Below are positions 7,801 to 14,740 of a DNA stretch of 64,000 nucleotides, piece after piece (position 1 is the first letter of the stretch; every line of letters begins with the position of its first letter). A program made the position numbers and the translations under genes. Origin of the DNA: Bifidobacterium tibiigranuli. GTDB lineage: Bacteria > Actinomycetota > Actinomycetes > Actinomycetales > Bifidobacteriaceae. Location of the stretch: positions 109,590 through 173,589 of the forward strand of contig NZ_QLZA01000009.1 in assembly GCF_009371885.1 (NCBI RefSeq), given 5' to 3'. The notes under the pieces were generated by a model, which was not told where the DNA came from, made no database searches, and saw only the letters and a program-made list of their open reading frames with translations.

Positions 7801-10335
7801 GGCTTCGGCACGTCGCAGAAGTTCACCACGGTGACCTTCGATAACGGCAAGACCGCCAAGGACGTTCCTGGTGAAGGTTCCTGGTCAATCAAGCTGGGCG
7901 ACAACGGCCAGCCGGTCGCGGTGTTCACTCCTGCCGATGGCTTCACTGGCAAGACCACTGAGCAGCCATACACAGTGACGGACGAGAACGGCAAGACCGC
8001 TACAGGCAAGCTGGACGTGACGGTGAATACGCCGCCCACGACTGGTGACAATTCCGGGACGACTGATCCGGGCAAGCCGGTGACGCTGGTCCCCGTGACC
8101 AAGCCTGGTTCTGCGCCGATCAAGTCGGTCGTGTTCGACGACGGTCAGCCCACGAAGGACGTTCCTGGTGAGGGCACGTGGACGATCGAGCTGAAGGACG
8201 GACAGCCTGTGCCGGTGTTCACTCCTGCTGATGGTTTCACTGGCAAGACGACTCCTCAGCCGTACACGGTGACTGACGAGAACGGCCTGACCGCTACTGG
8301 CAAGCTGGATGTGACAGTCAATGCGCCGGCTCCGGTCACTCCGCCCACCACGGGTGATAAGTCCGAGACGGGCGAGCCTGGCAAGCCGGTAACACTGAAT
8401 CCGGTGACCAAGCCTGGCTCTGCGCCGATCAAGTCCGTGGCGTTTGACAATGGTCAGCCTAAGAAGGTTGTTCCTAGTCAGGGCACGTGGACTGTGGAGC
8501 TCAAGGATGGGCAGCCTGTTGTGGTGTTCACTCCGGAGCCTGGTTTCAAGGGCTCGCCTGATCCGCAGAAGTACACGGTGACGGACGGGAGCGGCAAGAC
8601 GGCTGATGGCACGTTGACGATCAATGTTCCTGCTGCTCCTGTCACGCCGCCTACCACTGGCGACAAGTCCGCGACGACTGATCCGGGCAAGCCGGTGACG
8701 CTGGCCCCCGTGACCAAGCCTGGTTCTGCTCCGATCGCGTCGGCTGTGTTCGACAATGGTCAGCCCACGAAGGACGTTCCTAGTGAGGGTACGTGGACGA
8801 TCGAGCTGAAGGACGGCCAGCCGGTCGCGACCTTCACCCCGATTGACGGCTTCACTGGCAAGACCACTCCGCAGAAGTACACGGTGAAGGACGAGAACGG
8901 CAAGACCGCTGACGGCACCCTCACGGTGACGATCAGTGCTCCTCCGGCCACGGGCGATCAGTCGACGACTGCGAAGCCTGGTGCTCCGGTGACGCTCAAG
9001 CCGGTGACGAAGCCTGGTTCTGCGCCGATTACGTCGGTTGTGTTCGACAATGGTCAGCCTAAGAAGGTTGTTCCCGGTCAGGGCACGTGGACTGTGGAAT
9101 TGAAGGACGGCCAGCCGGTTGCTACCTTCACTCCGGAGCCCGGCTTCAAGGGTTCGCCCGATTCGCAGAAGTACACGGTGAAGGATAAGAACGGCAAGAC
9201 CGCCGACGGTACGTTGACGATTGACGTTCCGGCGCTGACTCCTCCGACGACTGGCGACAAGTCGGCTGCGACCGATCCGGGTGCTCCGGTGACGCTGGCT
9301 CCGACCGCCAAGCCGGGTACCGCTCCGATCAAGTCTGCTGTGTTCGATAATGGCAAGGACACGAAGACGGTTCCTGGTGAAGGCACGTGGACGATCAAGG
9401 TCGTTGACGGTCAGCCGGTTGCGGTGTTTGCTCCGGTCAAGGGCTTCACTGGCAAGACCACGCCGCAGAAGTACACGGTGAGGGACGAGAATGGTCTGAC
9501 TGCCGATGGCTCGCTCGATGTGACCGTCAACACGCCGCCGGTGACCGGCGACAAGACGGTGACTGCCGAGCCGGGTGCTCCGGTGACGCTGACCCCGACT
9601 GCCAAGCCGGGTACCGCCCCGATCGTGTCTGCTGTGTTCGATAATGGCAAGGACACGAAGGTTGTTCCTGGTCAGGGTATGTGGAAGATCGAGCTGAAGG
9701 ACGGCCAGCCGGTCGTCACCTTCACTCCGGAGCCTGGCTTCAAGGGTTCGCCCGATTCGCAGAAGTACACGGTGAAGGACGGGAACGGCAAGACGGCTGA
9801 CGGCACGCTGACGGTTGATGTTCCTGCTACTCCGGTTCCTCCGAAGACTGGTGACAAGACCGCTACGACCAAGCCCGGCCAGCCGGTGACGCTGACCCCG
9901 ACCGCCAAGCCTGGTTCTGCTCCGATCAAGTCGGCTGTGTTCGACAACGGCAAGACCGTGAAGGAAGTTCCCGGCGAGGGCACGTGGACGATCAAGGTCG
10001 TCGATGGCCAGCCGGTCGCCACCTTCACTCCTGCCAAGGGCTTCTCCGGCAAGGCAACGCCGCAGAAGTACACGGTGACTGACGAGAACGGCAAGACGGC
10101 TACGGGAACGCTGGGCGTTGATGTGCCTGCTGCTCCTGCTGCTCCGGGCAAGACTCCGGCTCCGAAGGCTCCTGCCAAGCCTGCTCCTGCCGCTCCGGCT
10201 AAGCCGGCCCAGCAGCCGCAGTCCGTCCTGGCTTCCACTGGCGCCAGCGTGGGAATCGCGCTGATCGCCATGCTGGCCTTGGCTGCCGCTGGTCTGGGTC
10301 TGCGCAAGCTCTCCCGCCGCAACGATTCGGACTGA
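1825..10335 (+). CDS. Giant cell-wall-anchored adhesin with CshA-type fibril repeats
   Basis: A 2836-residue exported surface protein. Residues 1-36 form a signal peptide with a probable cut after PAPAFA. Residues ~40-310 are a unique exposed head; ~315-440 resemble a DUF11-like Ig domain (LTKSFNPTSVKVGD). From residue 449 there are 23 tandem ~100-residue repeats with the pattern PVTL-NP..GEGTWTIKL..GQPVATFTP..GFTGK..YTVTDENG, the CshA-type fibril repeat known from streptococcal adhesive fibrils. A Pro/Ala/Lys stalk precedes LASTG (2802-2806), a hydrophobic segment and a basic tail, a sorting signal of the LAxTG type used by class E sortases. Expected role: long fibril projecting from the wall for adhesion or coaggregation. 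The ribosome site is weak (GGGGTGGGTGA), and a short in-frame upstream ORF abuts the start. Near-identical DNA repeats make repeat number liable to change by recombination and to misassembly. Confidence 0.88.
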   Translation: MQKFDSKRVMRSIVAFISTIAMLVGISIVAPAPAFAGDGDTPVNPATPMPIYTEDFENVSGSTPTALSGYDSASNGSDGKPITYTASDYWLDSKYCNGFIASGGMVLSQSDVFNTYCGKNGDPTGNNMGDYDAVRAKAYALANVSDPNNGNMTNHALSTNTSGGTPPADPMFTTNGNPISVSTNRFIELAVDAAATGCNQATPELSFVMTGLPSGDKSLTNGTINPCKLDNAQTFSVKSKFTDVLPDWATTGAVGTYYSDAYLISADSNKVNIGLKLNNASTASSTGHGAGTVNGPANGNDGAIDNIRVLDVSPYLTKSFNPTSVKVGDTSTLTLTVNNRTDNGTKNGWAFTDALPDGLVVANTPNVKADGNNGSCKADVTANAGDSSIGINKGVLNGGSSAATPTTCTITVDVTPTKAGDLTNGSSNIESTIGMDGPQTPATLTAIEGPTAQNSSATTQPGVAVDLKPTTGFGTSQKFTSVAFDKSGATTKTVPGEGTWTIALGDDGQPVATFTPDADFTGKATTQPYIVTDENNLTATANLDVTVAAITGPTAQDKSATTKPSTPVTLNPETGFGTSQTFTSVAFDDKGTTTKDVSGEGTWTIKLNDEGKPEAVFTPVDGFTGTATPQPYIVTDENGKTATANLDVTVLAPPTAKDKSATTNPKTPVTLDPETGFGTSQTFTGVAFDKSGATTKDVPSEGSWTISLNDKGQPEAVFTPVDGFTGKTTSVPYTVTDENGLTATANLDVTVLAPPTTGDASKTINPNQTATLNPVTKPGSGDITDVKFTDPAATDGGKTLVVPNEGTWTIKLDNGQPVATFAPDKDYSGPVTEQQYTVTDSNKLTATGKLDVTINEPPSAKDKSATTNPSTPVTLNPETGFGTSKKFTGVAFDDKGATTKTVDGEGTWTIKLGDNGQPTAVFTPVDGFTGKTTAVPYIVTDENGLTATANLDVTVLAPPTASDKSATTDPKTPVTLDPDTTFGTSQKFTGVAFDDKGATTKDVPGEGTWTIKLNDKGQPEAVFTPVDGFTGKTTPQPYIVTDENGLTAKANLDVTVNKPLTPPTTGDKSATTNPDTPVTLNPVTTPGSAPIKSVVFDNNQPTKDVPGQGTWTVELKDGQPVATFTPDKGFTGKVTDQKYTVTDENDKTADGTLSVTINTPPTAKDKSAMTNPSTPVTLNPETGFGTSQKFTGVAFDDKGATTKTVPNEGTWTIKLGDNGQPTAVFTPVDGFTGKTTPQPYIVTDENGLTATANLDVTVLAPPTASDKSATTDPKTPVTLDPDTTFGTSQKFTKVTFDNGDTTKTVDGEGVWTIKLGDNGQPTAVFTPADGFTGKTTEQPYTVTDENGLTAKANLDVTVNKPLTPPTTGDASKTIDPNTTATLTPKTVPGSGDITDVKFDDPAATDGGKTLVVPGEGTWSIKLDDNGQPVATFTPLKDYSGKVTAQKYTVTDSNGKTADGTLNVTINPPAPVPPKTGDKSATTDPGKPVTLVPVTKPGSAPIKSVVFDDGQPTKDVPGEGTWTVELKDGQPVAVFTPEDGFTGKTTSQPYTVTDENGKTATGKLDVTVNTPPTTGDKSATTNPKTPVTLAPKTTPGSSPIKSVVFDNGQPTKDVPNEGTWTVKLDNGQPVAVFTPADGFTGKTTPQPYTVTDENGLTATAKLDVTVLAPPTTGDASKTIDPNTTATLNPVTKPGSGDITAVAFDNGKDTKTVPGEGSWSIKLDNGQPVATFTPDKDYSGKVTAQKYTVTDANKLTADGTLNVTINPPAPVPPKTGDKTVTAEPGALVTLNPVTTPGSSPIMSAVFDNGKDTKVVPGQGTWTIKVVDGQPVVVFTPEPDFKGSPDPQKYTVTDENGKTADGTLTINVPAAPVTPPTTGDKSAATDPGTPVTLAPTAKPGSAPITSVVFDNGKDTKTVPGEGVWTIKVVDGQPVATFTPDKGFTGKTTPQQYTVTDGNGKTATGKLDVTITMPPSAKDQSATTDPKTPVTLNPETGFGTSQKFTTVTFDNGKTAKDVPGEGSWSIKLGDNGQPVAVFTPADGFTGKTTEQPYTVTDENGKTATGKLDVTVNTPPTTGDNSGTTDPGKPVTLVPVTKPGSAPIKSVVFDDGQPTKDVPGEGTWTIELKDGQPVPVFTPADGFTGKTTPQPYTVTDENGLTATGKLDVTVNAPAPVTPPTTGDKSETGEPGKPVTLNPVTKPGSAPIKSVAFDNGQPKKVVPSQGTWTVELKDGQPVVVFTPEPGFKGSPDPQKYTVTDGSGKTADGTLTINVPAAPVTPPTTGDKSATTDPGKPVTLAPVTKPGSAPIASAVFDNGQPTKDVPSEGTWTIELKDGQPVATFTPIDGFTGKTTPQKYTVKDENGKTADGTLTVTISAPPATGDQSTTAKPGAPVTLKPVTKPGSAPITSVVFDNGQPKKVVPGQGTWTVELKDGQPVATFTPEPGFKGSPDSQKYTVKDKNGKTADGTLTIDVPALTPPTTGDKSAATDPGAPVTLAPTAKPGTAPIKSAVFDNGKDTKTVPGEGTWTIKVVDGQPVAVFAPVKGFTGKTTPQKYTVRDENGLTADGSLDVTVNTPPVTGDKTVTAEPGAPVTLTPTAKPGTAPIVSAVFDNGKDTKVVPGQGMWKIELKDGQPVVTFTPEPGFKGSPDSQKYTVKDGNGKTADGTLTVDVPATPVPPKTGDKTATTKPGQPVTLTPTAKPGSAPIKSAVFDNGKTVKEVPGEGTWTIKVVDGQPVATFTPAKGFSGKATPQKYTVTDENGKTATGTLGVDVPAAPAAPGKTPAPKAPAKPAPAAPAKPAQQPQSVLASTGASVGIALIAMLALAAAGLGLRKLSRRNDSD
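3169..10125 (+). repeat. 23 tandem ~302-bp repeats inside the adhesin gene
   Basis: The array encodes 23 units averaging about 302 bp. Units fall into at least three subtypes by the segment after PVTL: one with ETGFGTSQKFT, one with KPGSGDIT (starting GDASKT), and one with KPGSAPIKS. Neighbouring units of different subtype recur in order (for example GFGTS units followed by PGSGD units), suggesting block duplication of multi-unit segments. Late units carry a FKGSPD variant in place of FTGKTT. Confidence 0.9.
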
Positions 10336-10405
10336 TCGGGTCTTCCGGGTCCGCCGGCCGCATAGCTGGCCGGCCCGGGCAGGCCGGTAGCCGAATCCCA
10401 TACGC

Positions 10406-10459
10406 AAAAGAGGTGCTGCTTGAAACCACGTAATCGTGGCCTCAAGCAGCACCTCTTTT
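10406..10459. terminator. Strong bidirectional terminator between convergent genes
   Basis: AAAAGAGGTGCTGCTTGA (10406-10423) is a perfect 18-bp complement of 10442-10459, with an inner CCACG/CGTGG stem (10426-10430/10435-10439). The A-run before and T-run after give a rho-independent shape in both directions. It lies between the adhesin gene (+) and the GH65 gene (-). A second GC hairpin, GCCGGCC/GGCCGGC (10353-10359/10368-10374), lies just upstream. Confidence 0.9.
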
Positions 10460-10516
10460 TGTGTACGTAGCGGCATGGGGCGGGAGGCAGCAGCATGGCT
10501 GCTCCGCCCTCGTGCC

Positions 10517-13500
10517 TCAGACAGTCACCGCGCGCCCCTGAATCTGGAAGTCGACCGGGTCGCCGGAGATGCGGGTTACGGACACGTCATCACGGGTGAC
10601 CAGCACCTCGAATCGCGAGCCGTGCACGGCGAGCCGGTAGCGCATGCTGTGCCAGGGGTTCGGCAGGCGCGGATCGATACAGGCCGTCTCGCCGCCTGAA
10701 TCACGCAGTCCGCCGAAGCCGTTGACGAGCAGGCCCCAGATGCCGCCTGCCGCAGCCAAGTGAATGCCGTCGCTCGTGTTGTCGTGCAAGTCGGCCACAT
10801 CGGTGAACAGCGATTGGAGGAAGTAGGAGTAGGCCTTGTCGCGGTAGCCGACTTCGGATGCGATGATGGCCTGCGTCGCCAATGACAATGTCGAATCGCC
10901 CGTAGTGAGCGGGTCGTAGACGTCGAAATCGGTTTTCTTCTCATTGAGGCTGAAATGCGAGGACAGCATGAACAGCGTGAGCACCGTATCGGTTTGCTTG
11001 AGCACCTGATGACGATATATCTCCATCGGATGATAGTGCAACAGCAGCGGGCGGGCCGCCTTGCGCTTGAAGTCCCACGGCACGCGGTGCAGGAACTGGG
11101 CGTCCTGCAAATGCAGCCCGGAATCCGGGTCCTGCAGCAGGCACATCGCGTCAGCGGCGATGCGCCAATCGCGCAGCTCGTTGGGGCGGATGTGCAGCCG
11201 CTGGCGAATCTGCGCGGCGAGCCGGGGATCGTCGTGATCGAAGTGCTCAAGTGCGTCGGCAGCGGAAACCAGGTTGAACTGCGCCATCGCGTTGGTGTAG
11301 AAGTTGTCGTCCACGAGCGCGGTGTACTCGTCGGGGCCGGTCACGCAGTTGATATGGAAGCGCCCGTCCTTGCCGAAACGGCCGAGATCGGCCCACATAC
11401 GCGCCGTCTCCACGAGGATGTCGATGCCTTCGCGGCCCAAGTAGTCCCAGTCGCCGGACACTCCGGCATACTGCATCACCGCGTAGGCGATGTCGGCGTC
11501 GATATGGTACTGCGCCGTGCTGGCCGGGAAGAAGGCGGAGGCCTCCTCGCCGTTGATGGTGCGCCAGGGGTAAAGCGCCCCGTCCACGCTCATCGCGGCG
11601 GCGCGTTTGCGGGCGGCGGGCAGCATCCGGTGGCGGAAGGAGAGCGCGTCGCGGGCCTGATCGGGTCGCGTATAAGTAAGGAAGGGCAGCACGAAGGTTT
11701 CGGTATCCCAGAAGTAATGCCCGGAATAGCCTGAGCCGCTCAGGCCCTTGGCACCGATGCCGTTGGGCACGAAGGCCGTGGTCTGCGCGAGCTGGAACAG
11801 CTCCCAGCGGATGACCTGCTGGATGCGCACGCCGAGTCCCGTGCCGCTCGCATCCGCCTCAGCATCCACATCCGCTTCAGCGTCCACCTCCACTTCGATA
11901 TCCGAGTCCTTCCAGAACTCGTCAAGCCATTCGCGCTGCTCGTTGAGCAAGGCCGATTCGCCCAGCGCCGCCGCATCGGCCAGCGTCGCTTCGCAGCGCC
12001 GAATCAGCTCGTCGGTGTTCTGGCTTCTGCTTTCGGGCAGCACCAGGCCATTGCGGATGCCCTGACCGCTCACCGGGTCGGTGTGGTAAGCGATGTAACG
12101 GGTCGCATGCGCCGGCTCGTCGTGGGAGGCGACCACGTTGAAGCTGGTGCCGGTCGGTCTGCCGTCGATGGTCTGCAGCACGCCCATAGCCATAGCCATA
12201 TGCGAACTCACGCAGCGGTAAGCATGCAGTTCGGCCGGGCCCATGGCCTCTTCGATGGGCGGTCGTTCGACCTCGTGCAAGCCGCCTTCGAGCAGCTGCT
12301 CCATCTTGCGCGGGTCGTCGGAATGCTCGATGTCGGGCAGACTGTCGTTCGCCGGCGCCTCGATGCGCACAATCAGCTCGGTGTCGGGCTTGTCCACGCG
12401 CACGGTCACGTTGCTGACCGCCAGATTCTCATTGAACAGGCACACCATGCGCTCGATATCGATCTGCACCAGCAGGTCCTCGATCTGATATTCGCGATGC
12501 TCCTGCGCGATGCCGGTGCGGAAATCCACCTGCTGTGCGCAGTTGATCGGGTGCTCAAGCGGCACGCCGTCAATCAGGAAGTGATAGTCGGTCGCATCCG
12601 GCACGCCTTGGATGACTTGGCCGACTCGCGAGTAGCCGTACGCATCCTCTGCATGCCTGATGGTGAAGGTCTCGTGGTAGCCGCTCAGGAACGTGCCGAA
12701 GCCGAGGCGTCGCGGCTCTTCGCCTGCGCCGCGGATGCCGATGGCACCGTTCGAAAGGGAGAACAGCGTGGCGCTTTGCTCGGTGGGTGGGCCGGCTTCG
12801 ATGAAGGCCCAAGGGTGCACGGGGTTGCGAATGTCGCTTAACGGGTCGCCGATGCGCGCCGGGTCGTAGACGCGGCCGTAATCGTGCACGTACGAGCCGT
12901 CGATCATCTGCGCGAGTTCGGTCACTACGAGGTCGGCGCCCGATTTGAGCAGCTGATCACGCCCGACGCCCCTATCGACGCCGATGACCAGGCCAAAGCC
13001 GCCCGCCGACCCCGCCGCGACGCCGGAGAGCGCGTCCTCGATTACCACCGCATGGTCGGGCGGTATGCCCAGCATCTTCGCGGCGTACACGTAGGTGTCA
13101 GGCGCAGGTTTGCCCCGCAAGTCCTGCTCCGCGCGCACGGTGCCGTCCACGACCCGGTCGAAGAAGCCGATGATGCCCGCTGTCTCCAGCACTTCCGTCG
13201 CGTTGCGCGAGCTGGACACGACCGCGAGGTACAGTCCGGCGGCCTTGAGATGCCGCAGCACATCCACGACGTCGTCATAGGCTGCGATGCCCTGCTCATG
13301 CAGCAGGTTTTCGAACACTGCGTTCTTGCGATTGCCCAGACCGCAGACCGTCTGCATGCTCGGGTCGTCGCCCGGACTGCCCCACGGCAGCTCGATGTTG
13401 CGGCTCTGCAGCAGCGAGGCCACGCCGTCGTAGCGCGGCTTGCCGTCCACATACGTGAAGTAGTCCTGCTCCGTGTACGGCGGCACCGAATCGGGCAGCG

Positions 13501-13624
13501 CCTCATCGAAGAGCTGTTTCCAAGCCGCCTTGTGCAGAATGATTGTCGGCGTGAGCACACCGTCCAAGTCGAAAAGCGCGGCATTGTATTGGGCGACAGA
13601 GCGGAAGCCTTTGCCTGGGGCCAT
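10517..13624 (-). CDS. HAD phosphatase/mutase - GH65 disaccharide phosphorylase fusion
   Basis: A 1035-residue two-part enzyme. Residues ~14-235 are a HAD domain of the beta-phosphoglucomutase type, with DLDG (19-22) holding the nucleophilic and acid/base aspartates and a late VIEDALSGV motif. Residues ~270-1020 are a GH65 catalytic domain; the TGPDEY motif puts the general acid at Glu766. GH65 phosphorylases split maltose, trehalose, kojibiose or nigerose with phosphate to beta-glucose-1-phosphate, which a beta-PGM would convert to glucose-6-phosphate, so the fusion could carry both consecutive steps. Which disaccharide cannot be told from sequence reading. The start has GAAAGGA nine bases upstream. 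It stands alone and shares a terminator with the adhesin gene. A short insert rich in Asp/Glu/Ala (VEVDAEADVDAEAD) sits near the GH65 core. Confidence 0.88.
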   Translation of the reverse strand: MAPGKGFRSVAQYNAALFDLDGVLTPTIILHKAAWKQLFDEALPDSVPPYTEQDYFTYVDGKPRYDGVASLLQSRNIELPWGSPGDDPSMQTVCGLGNRKNAVFENLLHEQGIAAYDDVVDVLRHLKAAGLYLAVVSSSRNATEVLETAGIIGFFDRVVDGTVRAEQDLRGKPAPDTYVYAAKMLGIPPDHAVVIEDALSGVAAGSAGGFGLVIGVDRGVGRDQLLKSGADLVVTELAQMIDGSYVHDYGRVYDPARIGDPLSDIRNPVHPWAFIEAGPPTEQSATLFSLSNGAIGIRGAGEEPRRLGFGTFLSGYHETFTIRHAEDAYGYSRVGQVIQGVPDATDYHFLIDGVPLEHPINCAQQVDFRTGIAQEHREYQIEDLLVQIDIERMVCLFNENLAVSNVTVRVDKPDTELIVRIEAPANDSLPDIEHSDDPRKMEQLLEGGLHEVERPPIEEAMGPAELHAYRCVSSHMAMAMGVLQTIDGRPTGTSFNVVASHDEPAHATRYIAYHTDPVSGQGIRNGLVLPESRSQNTDELIRRCEATLADAAALGESALLNEQREWLDEFWKDSDIEVEVDAEADVDAEADASGTGLGVRIQQVIRWELFQLAQTTAFVPNGIGAKGLSGSGYSGHYFWDTETFVLPFLTYTRPDQARDALSFRHRMLPAARKRAAAMSVDGALYPWRTINGEEASAFFPASTAQYHIDADIAYAVMQYAGVSGDWDYLGREGIDILVETARMWADLGRFGKDGRFHINCVTGPDEYTALVDDNFYTNAMAQFNLVSAADALEHFDHDDPRLAAQIRQRLHIRPNELRDWRIAADAMCLLQDPDSGLHLQDAQFLHRVPWDFKRKAARPLLLHYHPMEIYRHQVLKQTDTVLTLFMLSSHFSLNEKKTDFDVYDPLTTGDSTLSLATQAIIASEVGYRDKAYSYFLQSLFTDVADLHDNTSDGIHLAAAGGIWGLLVNGFGGLRDSGGETACIDPRLPNPWHSMRYRLAVHGSRFEVLVTRDDVSVTRISGDPVDFQIQGRAVTV

Positions 13625-13838
13625 GGGTCATCATCCTTTCACCGCGCCGGCGCGTGCGCCGGGCACGAAATACTTCTGCAAGAGGCAGGAACACGACTGT
13701 TTGCACAATCATAGCGGCGCATGCGCCCATGCGCCCGGAGAGGATTAGCCGGCGGGGCGAGGTGTAGGGGAGTGCTGTGTGTAAAGCTGGGGCGGGGAGG
13801 CGGACGCATGAGACCGATTATTCTTTGCGTGTTACTGC

Positions 13839-13863
13839 ATAGTATCAATAATGATACTATAAT
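13839..13863 (+). promoter_or_regulatory. hicAB operator and -10 box
   Basis: ATAGTATCA (13839-13847) and TGATACTAT (13852-13860) form a perfect 9-bp dyad with a 4-bp spacer. A consensus TATAAT (13858-13863) overlaps its right arm and the first possible ATG of hicA (13862), so transcription should begin near 13870. This fits autorepression by a HicB-type DNA-binding antitoxin. Confidence 0.6.
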
Positions 13864-13867
13864 GAAC

Positions 13868-14122
13868 ATGACGAGCATAACGACAATACTCAAGGAGATG
13901 AGGGCCAACCCGGCAGGAATCAGGTTCGCAGATTTGGAGAAAGTCTGCGAGTGCTATTTCGGGAAACCGAGGAATAAGGGAACGTCTCACAATATCTATA
14001 AGACGCCATGGCGAGGAAAACCTTTCGTCAATATACAGAACGATCATGGTAAGGCCAAGACGTATCAAGTACGGCAAGTGTTGGAAGCCATTGACAAGAA
14101 GGAGGAAATGGGCAATGAATGA
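13868..14122 (+). CDS. hicA: HicA-family toxin (mRNA interferase)
   Basis: About 84 residues. The core IRFADLEKVCECYFG, then GTSHNIYKTPW with the catalytic histidine, then VNIQNDHGKAK and a YQVRQVLEAI helix match the HicA double-stranded RNA-binding fold; HicA cleaves mRNA. The start is uncertain: ATGs exist at 13862, 13868 and 13898. A perfect -10 box at 13858-13863 excludes the first, and makes 13868 a leaderless candidate; 13898 lacks a usable upstream site. The gene overlaps the HicB gene by 8 bases. Confidence 0.8.
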   Translation: MTSITTILKEMRANPAGIRFADLEKVCECYFGKPRNKGTSHNIYKTPWRGKPFVNIQNDHGKAKTYQVRQVLEAIDKKEEMGNE

Positions 14123-14447
14123 CATCGTGCGCCGGTATACATACCGTATTCAGTGGTCCGACGAGGACGGGGAATATGTGGCGACTGTTTTGGAGTTTTC
14201 TGGGCTTTCGTGGCTCGCTTCGAATGAGTTGGAGGCTCTGCAGGGCCTACATATGGTGGTCGAGGAAACCGTCAAAGATCTGCAGGAAGACGGGGAGCGT
14301 GTTCCTACCCCGATTAACGACAAGCATTATTCCGGGAAATTCATGCTGCGCATCACTCCCGAAGAGCATCGGCGACTCGCCTTGGCGGCGGCCGAGCAAC
14401 ATGTCTCCATCAACCGCTATGCGGAAATGAAGCTTGCCGAGGCCTAG
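14115..14447 (+). CDS. hicB: HicB-family antitoxin
   Basis: A 110-residue protein. Residues ~5-60 (YRIQWSDEDGEYVATVLEFSG) are the partial RNase H-like HicB fold that sequesters HicA. The C-terminal part (FMLRITPEEHRRLALAA..VSINRYAEMKL) is a ribbon-helix-helix/HicB DNA-binding tail, which would bind the dyad at 13839-13860. AGGAGG-like GGAGGAAATG lies just upstream of the ATG at 14115. Overlap with hicA gives coupled synthesis. Confidence 0.85.
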   Translation: MNDIVRRYTYRIQWSDEDGEYVATVLEFSGLSWLASNELEALQGLHMVVEETVKDLQEDGERVPTPINDKHYSGKFMLRITPEEHRRLALAAAEQHVSINRYAEMKLAEA

Positions 14448-14550
14448 GTGCTGTAGTGTAGATAAAGGGATTCGTCCATAACTCGGTGAACCGGCCTCGC
14501 AGCCAAGAATTCTCTTCTGCTTCGGAAATGAATCTGTCGGCTCCTATACC

Positions 14551-14665
14551 TGACGCTACAAAACGGACGCTAAGCGGCTGTTATAGGCAGTTTTGTAGCG
14601 CTAACTTGGGGATATCGCGACAATCCGGTCGCTAAGGAAGGCTTAGCGACCGGACTGTAGCGTCA
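14551..14665. repeat. Cluster of interlocking inverted repeats
   Basis: Within the 293-bp gap between convergent hicB and the PucR gene, CGCTACAAAAC (14554-14564) pairs with GTTTTGTAGCG (14590-14600). TCCGGTCGCTAA (14624-14635) pairs with TTAGCGACCGGA (14643-14654) across a 7-nt loop. TGACGCTACA (14551-14560) is the exact complement of TGTAGCGTCA (14656-14665). The words TTAGCG, GTAGCG and their complements recur six or more times. No T-tract follows; it may still stop transcription from both sides or be a protein-binding or REP-like element. Confidence 0.6.
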
Positions 14666-14740
14666 GACGCCAGTTAGCGTCACAACAGGGGCAGCGCATC
14701 GATAGTGCACGGTGAGGGGTAGGTGGTCATTGCGTAGGTG

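Noticed and set aside
3169..10125. Regular repeats considered as a CRISPR array
   Set aside because: Units are ~302 bp, continuous coding DNA with no unique spacers.
7885..10476. 863-codon minus-strand frame across the adhesin repeats
   Set aside because: It is the antisense of repeated G+C-rich coding DNA; the product is Arg/His-rich low-complexity sequence and has no ribosome site. The plus-strand gene explains the region.
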